NCBI GenBank assembly: GCA_007117055.1
Contig: SKHH01000010.1
Span: forward strand, 1-11,005
Source of the DNA: Lishizhenia sp.
Lineage (GTDB): Bacteria > Bacteroidota > Bacteroidia > Flavobacteriales_D > Crocinitomicaceae
DNA: 11,005 nucleotides
Reading direction: 5' to 3'
Position numbers and translations under genes: made by a program. Below are positions 1-7,420 of the stretch, piece by piece. Under the pieces are notes generated by a model. The model ran no database searches and was not told where the DNA came from. It saw only the letters and a program-made list of their open reading frames with translations. How positions within the stretch are numbered: position 1 is the stretch's first letter; each line of letters begins with the position of its first letter.

Positions 1-863
1 GAAATGATACGATCTCTGCTGTTTTCTGTCAAATAAAACAAATTGATCGCTCTCGGATGTACTTGTGTTTTATATCCTTTATCGATGAGTTCAGCGTTCG
101 TTTTCTCCACAGCTTGAGAAGAGAAATGGGTATTCACTTCTTTCTCCATTACGGGTAAAAATAATTCTTTTAACGCCGCTCTATCGGCATCTAGAATTAA
201 GACCCCGTATTTCCCTAACAACTCATGCACAAGTTCAAAAGTAGCCTGTGCCAATGTTTTTCCATCCGTATAAAACGAAAACATCCAGTCCGCAAAATCA
301 GCATCATTTTGAAATTTCTCTTTAATTTGTGCACGTACTTCTTCAAATTCTTTAATCACAAAACGACCAACAGCGCCTGACTGGTTCGTTTCCCATTTTA
401 CATCTTGATTAAATAAACGAAAATGATTGATTTCTTCAAAATCATGGTCTTCTGAAGCCATCCAATACACAGGAACAAAATCAAACGTCGGGTACTTAGA
501 TTTTAATTGTTCCGTCAACTTTACCACGTGTAAAATCTTGTAAATAAAATACAAAGGCCCTGTGTACAAATTCAACTGATGACCGGTTGTAACCGTAAAT
601 GTTGTTGGCTTCCCCAGTAGATTCAGCTGTTGCTGAATTTTCTCATCAGAAATTGAACGATATTGTTTTCTCCATTCTTCTACAAGTACTTTACGTGTTG
701 ACAAGGCGTAATTTTCTTGTTTTAATTCGATTTGCTGTTGAAAATTATCAAGTGAAAAAGGTTGTTGAATGAAAGATTCCAGTTCTGTTTGGCGATAAAC
801 TAGGTCATTGGCTATATCTGAAAATAATTGTGTGTCTGTACGTTTAATTTTATGACAATCCAT
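1..863 (-). CDS. bshC: Bacillithiol biosynthesis cysteine-adding enzyme BshC, N-terminal part (3' end outside window)
   Basis: BshC is the proposed last enzyme of bacillithiol synthesis, joining cysteine to glucosaminyl-malate in the cytoplasm. The frame is open from an ATG at 863 to base 1 without a stop, giving 287 complete codons; the family is usually around 530 residues, so roughly the last 45% is missing. Family hallmarks are visible: a TTGHQLNLYTGPLYFIYKI stretch at residues 92-110, PVYWMASEDHDFEEINH at 131-147, ILDADRAALK at 223-232 and VHPRAINLFYL at 268-278. The start fits because the N-terminus is typical (a short polar lead, then the QLF/FIQQPF region) and lies 48 bp after the lpxH stop with no better in-frame ATG. 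It is probably cotranscribed with lpxH and the two upstream tlpA-type genes. Identification rests on remembered family motifs, and I am confident of it. Confidence 0.93.
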   Translation of the reverse strand, partial: MDCHKIKRTDTQLFSDIANDLVYRQTELESFIQQPFSLDNFQQQIELKQENYALSTRKVLVEEWRKQYRSISDEKIQQQLNLLGKPTTFTVTTGHQLNLYTGPLYFIYKILHVVKLTEQLKSKYPTFDFVPVYWMASEDHDFEEINHFRLFNQDVKWETNQSGAVGRFVIKEFEEVRAQIKEKFQNDADFADWMFSFYTDGKTLAQATFELVHELLGKYGVLILDADRAALKELFLPVMEKEVNTHFSSQAVEKTNAELIDKGYKTQVHPRAINLFYLTENSRDRII

Positions 864-911
864 GAAGTTCTTTTAAATATCTATTACTACAAAGAAAAGG
901 AAAAAAAGTTG

Positions 912-1682
912 TTAATTCTGTGACTTATATAACGCATTAGAAGGATAAGTAAGCAATTTTAAATTCCCCTCTTCTAACACGGCATAGGTTTGATAATTGA
1001 TCCATTCGCCTAAGTTAATGTATCTGCTTTGCTCGTTTAAAGTAATATCAAGGGGTAAATGCCGGTGACCAAAAATGAAATAATCCACCGATTTATTGTT
1101 CAAAACTTCCTTAGCATATTGCACTAGCCATTCGTTATCTTCCCCGAGGAATACTTCATCATCACCGCCCGTTTTTGCTCTACTTTTTCTACTCGAATAA
1201 TTGGCCACCCCTATTCCAAAATTAGGGTGTAAACGCGCAAAACACCACTGAAAAAAGGGATTGGCAAAAATACCTTTGATAAATTTATAGCCTTTATCCC
1301 CTGGTCCAAGTCCGTCGCCGTGACCTATACAAACATTTTTACCTTGAAGGGTTACATATTGCGTGTCTCTATAGATCGTAACTCCAAGTTCTTTTTCGAA
1401 ATAATCAAACATCCACATGTCGTGATTTCCTGTAAAAAAATAGACTGGAATTCCTTGATCGACAATTTCAGCAATTTTTCCTTGAAGTCGAATAAATCCT
1501 TTCGGAATAACTGTTTTATACTCAAACCAAAAGTCAAATAAATCTCCCACTAAATAAATGGCGCTTGCATCTTTTTGACACATGTTGAGCCAATCAACTA
1601 CATTTTGTTCCCGATCTCGACTTTTTTCATAGCTTGGCACACCGAGATGAAAATCAGAAGCAAAATATATTTTATCTCCCAT
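912..1682 (-). CDS. lpxH: UDP-2,3-diacylglucosamine diphosphatase LpxH
   Basis: LpxH is a peripheral-membrane calcineurin-like phosphoesterase of the lipid A (Raetz) pathway. It cleaves UDP-2,3-diacylglucosamine to lipid X and UMP. The 256-residue protein shows the full dinuclear metal-site motif series: D10-x-H12 (SDFHLG), GD at 46-47 (VGDLFDFW), GNHD at 85-88, HGDG at 121-124, GHRH at 205-208, and a closing NLGEW at 223-227. Length and motif spacing fit LpxH from Bacteroidetes. The LFDFW and RLHPNFG (150-156) segments favour LpxH over generic metallophosphatases, although related LpxG/LpxI-type functions cannot be excluded by eye. It starts 10 bp after the stop of the tlpA-type gene at 1693-2814 and is followed after 48 bp by bshC, so it is likely part of a long transcription unit. 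LpxK, a later step of the same pathway, is encoded further upstream in the same run of genes. Confidence 0.92.
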   Translation of the reverse strand: MGDKIYFASDFHLGVPSYEKSRDREQNVVDWLNMCQKDASAIYLVGDLFDFWFEYKTVIPKGFIRLQGKIAEIVDQGIPVYFFTGNHDMWMFDYFEKELGVTIYRDTQYVTLQGKNVCIGHGDGLGPGDKGYKFIKGIFANPFFQWCFARLHPNFGIGVANYSSRKSRAKTGGDDEVFLGEDNEWLVQYAKEVLNNKSVDYFIFGHRHLPLDITLNEQSRYINLGEWINYQTYAVLEEGNLKLLTYPSNALYKSQN

Positions 1683-1692
1683 TGCTCTTTAT

Positions 1693-2814
1693 CTAGTGTC
1701 CGAAGATGCTTTCTAGGGTCTTTTCTAATTGATACCCTCTTAAATTTGTTGAAATAATATTTCCTTCTTGGTCTAATAAAACCGTGAATGGAATACTTGA
1801 TACACCGTATTTTTTAGCCGCTACATTTTGCCAGCCTTTCAAATCAGAAACATGTCCATCCCACGTTAAATTATCTTGTTCGATGGCACTTACCCAGCGG
1901 TCTTTACTCTTATCCAAGGAAACAGAAAAAACAGTAAAACCATCCTCTTTATACTTTTCGTATAGCTTTACGACATGCGGGTTTTCCTTGCGACATGGAC
2001 CACACCAAGACGCCCAGAAATCGACCAACACCACTTTCCCTTTGTAATCCGATAGCTTCTTGATTTCTCCTTCAGGATTTTCCATTTCAATTTCTTGCGC
2101 TGGATTTCCGGGACCTAATGGATTTGCTTTAGCCAATTGTTGTTTACTTTGTTCTTTTTGCTGTACCACACTTTCAATTGCAGGTAAATCCGAATTATGC
2201 TTTTCTAATAAGTTAACAACCTCTTCATAGGCTTCAAATTCTTGCTCTAAATTAAACGTAGATAACGTTGCAATCAACGCCGCACTTTCTTTATTTTGAG
2301 CAATAAACTGTTTTCTATTTCCTCTAAATTCATTGTAAACAGACTGAAACGATTCATTTACTTGTTTTTGCTGATCTGGATGCTGTTGAAGATACAATTT
2401 TGCAGAATCTAACTTTTGCATGTAATTCGTATTCAACTTTACAAAATCATTGAGTAATTGAGAGTCTTGCGAACCCACAATATTCGTATGTTGAAACAAG
2501 TTTTTACCATCTCCATAAATTTTCAACTGATCACCGTCACGTAAAATTAAATTCACCAATTGACCATCTGTTAACCGCAACACATAAAAATCATTTTGAG
2601 GAAGTTCTATTTTTTGTGAGAAATCCCCTTTTTTATTTACTGCTCCCGTAAATAAATCATCGAAATTATCCCCCCCCTTATTTTGCGAAATATAAAAAGT
2701 ATCACTTGGAAGATTAAAAAGATTTCCCGAAAGTTTCACTTGAATCGATTTATCCTGAGCTAAACCAAAAATACTTGTTAGCCAAAAAAAAGTAATTCCT
2801 ATATATTTCACCAT
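1693..2814 (-). CDS. Secreted TlpA-like thiol-disulfide oxidoreductase with DUF4369-like N-terminal domain
   Basis: This 373-residue protein should act in the periplasm as a thioredoxin-fold disulfide reductant or exchanger; its partner is unknown. Residues 1-19 form a signal peptide (MVKYIGITFFWLTSIFGLA, likely cleavage before Q20) with no lipobox cysteine. Residues about 25-115 resemble the DUF4369 beta-sandwich common in Bacteroidetes TlpA proteins. Residues about 130-230 are helical and Gln/Lys-rich. Residues about 235-373 form the TlpA/AhpC-TSA domain with WASWCGPCRKENP (active Cys271 and Cys274) and the cis-proline P342 in SSIPFTV. It is a close paralogue of the adjacent upstream gene: the C-terminal domains share SVSLD, LTW-GHVSDL-GWQ and TNLRG blocks. 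An unusual run of eight G on the coding strand (2670-2677) encodes residues 46-49. Gaps to its neighbours are 12 and 10 bp. The biochemical class is clear, but the physiological role is not. Confidence 0.9.
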   Translation of the reverse strand: MVKYIGITFFWLTSIFGLAQDKSIQVKLSGNLFNLPSDTFYISQNKGGDNFDDLFTGAVNKKGDFSQKIELPQNDFYVLRLTDGQLVNLILRDGDQLKIYGDGKNLFQHTNIVGSQDSQLLNDFVKLNTNYMQKLDSAKLYLQQHPDQQKQVNESFQSVYNEFRGNRKQFIAQNKESAALIATLSTFNLEQEFEAYEEVVNLLEKHNSDLPAIESVVQQKEQSKQQLAKANPLGPGNPAQEIEMENPEGEIKKLSDYKGKVVLVDFWASWCGPCRKENPHVVKLYEKYKEDGFTVFSVSLDKSKDRWVSAIEQDNLTWDGHVSDLKGWQNVAAKKYGVSSIPFTVLLDQEGNIISTNLRGYQLEKTLESIFGH

Positions 2815-2826
2815 AATTCTATGTTT

Positions 2827-4086
2827 TTAAGTTCCTAAAAGTTCTTTTAATTTATTTTCTAACGCAGAACCACGCAAATTTGTTGCCACAATTTTCCCAT
2901 CTGGATCAATCAATACGGTATGCGGTATTCCATTAAAGTTGTATTGTGAAACTACATCCGACTGCCAACCTTGCAAATCACTCACATGTCCTGCCCAAGT
3001 TAATCCATCAGCTTCAATGGCTTTCACCCATCGATTTTTGTCTGTATCCAAGGAAACACTAAAAATATCAAACCCTTTGTCTTTGTATTGGTTATATACA
3101 CGCACCACATTTGGATTCTCCATACGGCAAGGACTACACCAAGAAGCCCAAAAATCTATCAACACATATTTACCTCGCAAATCGGTAAGCTTTTTCAAAC
3201 TGCCATCTGGAGACTCTTTTGCGATTTCAGGAGCTTTGTTGTGTTTCGTAAAGTCAACAAACTCTTTAAAACCACGCTCTGCATCATTCACTTGTTTTGC
3301 AATATTTTTGGTCATCGGATGTTCGGGATATTTTTCTTGAAAAGCAATCGACATGTTCTGTAGCACTTTCAAATGAGCATCATCCCAATATTCAAAGCCC
3401 ATCATAGGCAATAAGTTTGTCATCAATAATATATTCGCTGGATTCGTAGGATTTTCCTTAATTGATCGAATCGTAAATTGATCCATAGGCTTTTTATTTT
3501 CCAAGACCATTTTCATCAAGACATCGTTTTCGTATTGTCTCGGGTCCTCCAAGCTTTGTTGCCAATCTACAAACTTTTTCATTTCCGCAAAATAGCCGTT
3601 CAACGCTTCGGACCATTCGGTATTCGAAAACTGTGGCGTTTGATTGAAAGTTTCAAAGTCCAATTGAATAAAAACAGAATCTCCTGGAACAAGCGTCATT
3701 GGGATAACTTTCGGTTCTTTCCCCTCTTCTTTGCGCTCCTCTAATCGCAATTGGTATAAGCCCATATCTTCAATCGCTCCCCTTAACACAAAGTCACCAT
3801 TTCCATCTGAAAATGTCTGTGCAATACGCAATGATTGACCCGGTAAATTTGCTTCAATCACTAAAGAAGCTTTTGCCCCTTTATGAATATTTCCAGCTAC
3901 AACAACATTTGGCGTAATGGATTGATCTTTTTCGTATGCTCCTTCGTCCAGTTCTGTTTTTTCCTCTTTCTCTGTACTTTTTTGTTCTTGAATCTGTTGT
4001 TCTTCTTCACATGAAGCGAAAAAAACAAGCAGAGCAATCAACAACCAAGCATAGTTTGTAATTACGTTTAACCTTTGTTTCATCAT
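2827..4086 (-). CDS. TlpA-like thiol-disulfide oxidoreductase, predicted lipoprotein
   Basis: This 419-residue paralogue of the next gene downstream probably works as a membrane-anchored thiol-disulfide oxidoreductase in the cell envelope. The N-terminus has a hydrophobic segment (residues 13-23) ending in a lipobox-like FFAS-C26, consistent with signal peptidase II processing, though F at the -3 position is not classical. After C26 comes an acidic, Glu/Gln/Lys-rich linker (27-50) beginning EEEQQ. Residues about 60-150 form a DUF4369-like beta domain (VAGNIHKG... VPGDSVFIQLD), and 160-280 are helical. Residues about 284-419 are the TlpA domain with WASWCSPCRMENP (Cys317, Cys320) and cis-proline P388 in NGIPHTV. 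The start is ambiguous between two adjacent ATG codons (4086 or 4083). It begins 12 bp after the gatB stop and ends 12 bp before its paralogue. The active-site dipeptide is Ser-Pro rather than the paralogue's Gly-Pro, which may give a different redox potential (inference). Confidence 0.9.
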   Translation of the reverse strand: MMKQRLNVITNYAWLLIALLVFFASCEEEQQIQEQKSTEKEEKTELDEGAYEKDQSITPNVVVAGNIHKGAKASLVIEANLPGQSLRIAQTFSDGNGDFVLRGAIEDMGLYQLRLEERKEEGKEPKVIPMTLVPGDSVFIQLDFETFNQTPQFSNTEWSEALNGYFAEMKKFVDWQQSLEDPRQYENDVLMKMVLENKKPMDQFTIRSIKENPTNPANILLMTNLLPMMGFEYWDDAHLKVLQNMSIAFQEKYPEHPMTKNIAKQVNDAERGFKEFVDFTKHNKAPEIAKESPDGSLKKLTDLRGKYVLIDFWASWCSPCRMENPNVVRVYNQYKDKGFDIFSVSLDTDKNRWVKAIEADGLTWAGHVSDLQGWQSDVVSQYNFNGIPHTVLIDPDGKIVATNLRGSALENKLKELLGT

Positions 4087-4098
4087 ATTTTTTTCCTA

Positions 4099-5556
4099 TT
4101 AAGCTTCTAGTTTTTCTCTCATCAGTTTGTTAGCACTTTTCGGGTCCGCTTTTCCTTTAGACACCTTCATCAACTGTCCCATGAAAAAACCAACCAATTG
4201 TTTTTCTCCATTTCTATAACGCTCCACCTCAGTTGGGTTAGCCGACATTACACTTTCAATCCACCCCGTAATTTCGTCTTCTCCTGCATCTTGAATCAAG
4301 TTGTTCTTCTCCGCCAACTCTAACGGTGAAATAGCAGGGTTTTCTAACATCAAAGGAAATAATTTTTGCGCTGCCATTGAAGTTGATATTTTCCCTTCTT
4401 CAATTAGAGCAATCAATGCAGCCATTTCTTTCGGTGCCAACGGAAATACTTCGATTTGCTTTCCTTGGTTATTCAAATACGAACGAACTTCTCCAATCAT
4501 CCAGTTAGCCGCAGCTTTATAATTATCAGTAGCTTCGATTAACTGTTCAAAATAGTGGGCAAACGGTTTTGAACTAATCAAAATTCTGGCATCGTATTCT
4601 GATAATCCTAAGGTCGAAGTATATTTGTGAAGTAATTCCTTAGGTAATTTTGGCATTTCCGCTTGAATCACATTTACTTGTTCTTGTGAAACAAACAAAG
4701 GTTGTAAATCTGGTTCAGGGAAATAACGATAATCATTTGCTGCCTCTTTTGTTCTCATGGCGCTTGTCGTTCCAGAAACCGCATCAAAATTACGTGTCTC
4801 TTGGTAGATCGTTTCTCCTTTTTCAATTGCCTCAATTTGACGTTCAATTTCATGAGAAATAGCTCTGTGCACATTTCGAATCGAGTTCATGTTTTTTACC
4901 TCGACTTTTACACCAAACTCAGCAACTCCTTTTAAACGGACAGAAATATTAGCATCACATCGCAAACTACCTTCCTCCATATTTCCATCACAGATATCAA
5001 GGTAACGCACCAACTGACGAATTTCAGTCAAATAAGCATAAGCTTCATCGGCACTGCGCAAATCCGGTTCGGTAACAATTTCCAACAACGGAGTTCCTGC
5101 ACGGTTCAAATCAACCAAGGTGTCGTGAATATCAACATCATGGATACTTTTACCAGCGTCTTCCTCCATGTGAATTCGCGTAATACCAATACGAGATTCT
5201 TTTCCTTCTTTGGTTACAACATCAATAAAACCTTCGGTGCAAATTGGCGTAGTATCTTGCGTAATTTGATATCCTTTCGGAAGGTCAGGGTAAAAGTAAT
5301 TTTTACGAGCAAAATACTGGTGATCAGCAATCTTACAATTCAATGCTAACCCCAGTTTTATGGCGTATTCGATGGTTTTCTTGTTCATCTTGGGAAGCGT
5401 TCCCGGATGACCAAGCGTAATTGCACTTACATTTGTATTTGGACGTGCACCATATTCGTTAATATCATTCGAATACGCCTTTGTTTTAGTCAACATTTGA
5501 GCATGAACTTCTAGTCCAATAACTGCCTCGTATTTATCATTCATTACTGCGGTCAT
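4099..5556 (-). CDS. gatB: Aspartyl/glutamyl-tRNA(Asn/Gln) amidotransferase subunit B
   Basis: GatB is the tRNA-binding and kinase subunit of the GatCAB complex, which converts Glu-tRNA(Gln) or Asp-tRNA(Asn) to the amidated forms in the cytoplasm. At 485 residues it has the normal family length. Signature blocks occur in order: GLEVHAQ (14-20), ARKNYFYPDLPKGYQITQ (83-100), HMEEDAGKS (129-137), the NRAGTPLLEIVTEPD segment (151-165), GNMEEGSLRCDANISVR (191-207), KVEVKNMNS (217-225) and YRYFPEPDL (277-285). The C-terminal YqeY-like tail domain (about 330-485) ends with a GKADPKSANKLM motif near 468-479. The start may be M1 (5556) or M5 (5544); conservation begins only at about residue 9, so either works. 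gatA and gatC are not in this window, as is common where the subunits are dispersed. It lies 17 bp after the PNP stop and 12 bp before the tlpA lipoprotein gene, suggesting cotranscription. Confidence 0.96.
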   Translation of the reverse strand: MTAVMNDKYEAVIGLEVHAQMLTKTKAYSNDINEYGARPNTNVSAITLGHPGTLPKMNKKTIEYAIKLGLALNCKIADHQYFARKNYFYPDLPKGYQITQDTTPICTEGFIDVVTKEGKESRIGITRIHMEEDAGKSIHDVDIHDTLVDLNRAGTPLLEIVTEPDLRSADEAYAYLTEIRQLVRYLDICDGNMEEGSLRCDANISVRLKGVAEFGVKVEVKNMNSIRNVHRAISHEIERQIEAIEKGETIYQETRNFDAVSGTTSAMRTKEAANDYRYFPEPDLQPLFVSQEQVNVIQAEMPKLPKELLHKYTSTLGLSEYDARILISSKPFAHYFEQLIEATDNYKAAANWMIGEVRSYLNNQGKQIEVFPLAPKEMAALIALIEEGKISTSMAAQKLFPLMLENPAISPLELAEKNNLIQDAGEDEITGWIESVMSANPTEVERYRNGEKQLVGFFMGQLMKVSKGKADPKSANKLMREKLEA

Positions 5557-5573
5557 TACTTCTACTTTCGAAA

Positions 5574-6386
5574 TTAAATTCGAGCTACCAGCTCCTTTAT
5601 AATTTTGGTCATTTTTGGTTCTTGACGACTCGCTACTTCAATCACGTCTTGAACACTCACTTTTTTAATTTTTCCCGGCACACCTAAATCCGTGATAATA
5701 GAAATTGCAAAACAAGGCATTTCCATGTGTCTCGCCACAATTACTTCTGGAACAGTTGACATTCCCACAGCATCCGCTCCTAATACTCGTACCATTTTAT
5801 ATTCAGCAGGCGTTTCTAATGTAGGCCCGGTAAGTCCCAAATAGACTCCTTGCGAAACTTTAATACCTTCTTCATTCGCGATTTCGAGTGCTGTGTTTAT
5901 CATTTCTGTATCATAGACATCACTCATGTCAGGAAATCTGGGTCCAAAATCGTCCAAATTTTTTCCAATCAAAGGGTTTCCAGGAAAAAAGTTAATGTGA
6001 TCATTTAAAACCATTATTTCTCCCACTTGAAAATCAGGATTTACCCCGCCTGAAGCATTGCTCACCACTAGTCGTTCAACACCTAACATTTTCATAATGC
6101 GAACAGGGTAAGTTACTTCTTGAAAGTTATAGCCTTCGTAATAGTGGAATCTGCCTTGCATCGCAACTACAGATTTACCACCTAATTTTCCGAAAATTAA
6201 TTTTCCGCTGTGACTTTCTACTGTAGACACTGGAAAGTGAGGAATAGTATCATAATTCACCTCATCAATGATTTCGATTTCATTTACCAATCCTCCTAAT
6301 CCTGTTCCAAGAATGATACCTATTGTTGGCGTCACTTCACTTTGTTGCTTCAAAAAAGCAACCGTATCTTTCATTTGATCTAACAT
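5574..6386 (-). CDS. Purine nucleoside phosphorylase, trimeric PNP/MTAP family
   Basis: This 270-residue cytoplasmic enzyme cleaves purine nucleosides with phosphate to free base and (deoxy)ribose-1-phosphate in purine salvage. Trimeric (PNP-I/MTAP) family landmarks are clear: phosphate loop GTGLGG (27-32), ESHSGKL (57-63), GRFHYYEG (78-85), SNASGG (109-114), GPTLETPAE (187-195, including the base-contacting Glu191) and VGMSTVPE (207-214). At the position of human N243, which helps set 6-oxopurine specificity, this protein has Asp233 within ISIITDLGVPGKI, as in methylthioadenosine phosphorylases; the phosphate loop also has Thr28 where many PNPs have Ser. The remaining pocket is PNP-like, so the substrate range is uncertain. 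The ATG at 6386 overlaps the lpxK stop by 7 bp, which suggests translational coupling; M5 (6374) is an alternative start. I leave the symbol blank because punA or deoD naming would overstate specificity. Confidence 0.92.
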   Translation of the reverse strand: MLDQMKDTVAFLKQQSEVTPTIGIILGTGLGGLVNEIEIIDEVNYDTIPHFPVSTVESHSGKLIFGKLGGKSVVAMQGRFHYYEGYNFQEVTYPVRIMKMLGVERLVVSNASGGVNPDFQVGEIMVLNDHINFFPGNPLIGKNLDDFGPRFPDMSDVYDTEMINTALEIANEEGIKVSQGVYLGLTGPTLETPAEYKMVRVLGADAVGMSTVPEVIVARHMEMPCFAISIITDLGVPGKIKKVSVQDVIEVASRQEPKMTKIIKELVARI

Positions 6387-7414
6387 ATATTTTCAATTCT
6401 TTCTAAACACGTTTTTTCGTCTTCAATAACCACTGATATCGACTGATAAAACCAAGGAGTATGCGTTAATTCCAAAGAAGCTAATTTTTCTTTTAACCTC
6501 ATCCTGTCTTTCTCTGTCGTAATAATCGCTTTGTCTTCTTTTACAAATGTATCAAATATATCATGAATTTGTTGAATGTCTGTTGTTGTAAAATCATAAT
6601 GATCCGAAAAAGTTAGGCTTTTCACCGTATATTTTTGACTCAAATACACTTCAAGCGGCTTTGGATAGGCAATTCCAGTCACCAATAGCACATGATTTAC
6701 TTCTTTCCATTCTTCAGAAAACAAAGGAATGATTTCACCATAATTCACTTTTGAAAAAGTAACCAACTGCTGATTGGAAGCGTTTATTTTTCGAACAATT
6801 TTAATACGTTCCTCATTGCTAATTTCTTGAGGAGATTTAGTAACAATTATAATATCTGCTCTATTTTTCCCTAATCGAAACTCACGCAAACGACCAGCTG
6901 GTAACACAAAATCTTTCCAAAACGGACGGTAAAAATCGGTTAATAGAATATTCACGTCACGATGTATTTTCCTATGCTGATATGCATCGTCTAAAAAAAT
7001 CAATTCTATATTCGGAAATAAAGCAAGTAATTGCCTTACCCCCTCTACTCTATCCTCACATACAGCAATTTTTATTTGTTCCCCAAAATGATTAAAATAT
7101 AATAGTGCTTCATCTCCTACATCTGCATGAGAACTTGAAGCTTGTACCAAATGAAACCCCTTGGTTTTACGTCCATATCCACGCAATACAATTGCACATT
7201 GCTTTTCTTTCTTAAAATGATTGACAAACCATTTTACATGTGGAGTTTTCCCTGTCCCTCCAACAGTTAAGTTCCCAATGGCCACAATGGTCACATTGAA
7301 TTTTGTAACCTTAAAAATGCCAATATCAAAACATAAATTACGTACTGTCAGCACAATTCCGTAAATCCAAGAAAAAGGAAGTAATACAAAACGAATAAAC
7401 CACAATTTACTCAT
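6380..7414 (-). CDS. lpxK: Tetraacyldisaccharide 4'-kinase LpxK
   Basis: LpxK phosphorylates the 4' position of tetraacyl-disaccharide-1-phosphate to make lipid IVA, at the cytoplasmic face of the inner membrane. Numbered from the ATG at 7414 (344 residues), there is an N-terminal hydrophobic membrane-associated segment (about 5-30), a P-loop TVGGTGKTP (50-58), LRGYGRKTKGF (77-87), VGDE (98-101, the region of the catalytic Asp in Aquifex LpxK), FLDDAYQHR (139-147), LPAGRLRE (170-177) and the FSDHYDF motif with its conserved His. A TTG two codons further upstream (7420) would directly abut the glmU stop, but I prefer ATG 7414 because it gives a standard start and the usual MSKLWF-type N-terminus. 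It lies 6 bp after the glmU stop and overlaps the PNP gene by 7 bp. Length and motifs are normal; I see nothing degenerate. Confidence 0.95.
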   Translation of the reverse strand: MSKLWFIRFVLLPFSWIYGIVLTVRNLCFDIGIFKVTKFNVTIVAIGNLTVGGTGKTPHVKWFVNHFKKEKQCAIVLRGYGRKTKGFHLVQASSSHADVGDEALLYFNHFGEQIKIAVCEDRVEGVRQLLALFPNIELIFLDDAYQHRKIHRDVNILLTDFYRPFWKDFVLPAGRLREFRLGKNRADIIIVTKSPQEISNEERIKIVRKINASNQQLVTFSKVNYGEIIPLFSEEWKEVNHVLLVTGIAYPKPLEVYLSQKYTVKSLTFSDHYDFTTTDIQQIHDIFDTFVKEDKAIITTEKDRMRLKEKLASLELTHTPWFYQSISVVIEDEKTCLERIENIC

Positions 7415-7420
7415 CTTCAA

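Noticed and set aside
864..911. Possible promoter between lpxH and bshC
   Set aside because: On the minus strand there is a TTTTCTTTG run, but it lacks the TA of the TAnnTTTG element and has no TTG at the right distance.
2939..3340. 133-codon open frame on the plus strand
   Set aside because: It is antisense to the well-supported TlpA lipoprotein gene, its translation has no recognisable domain, and it overlaps the CxxC region of the real gene.
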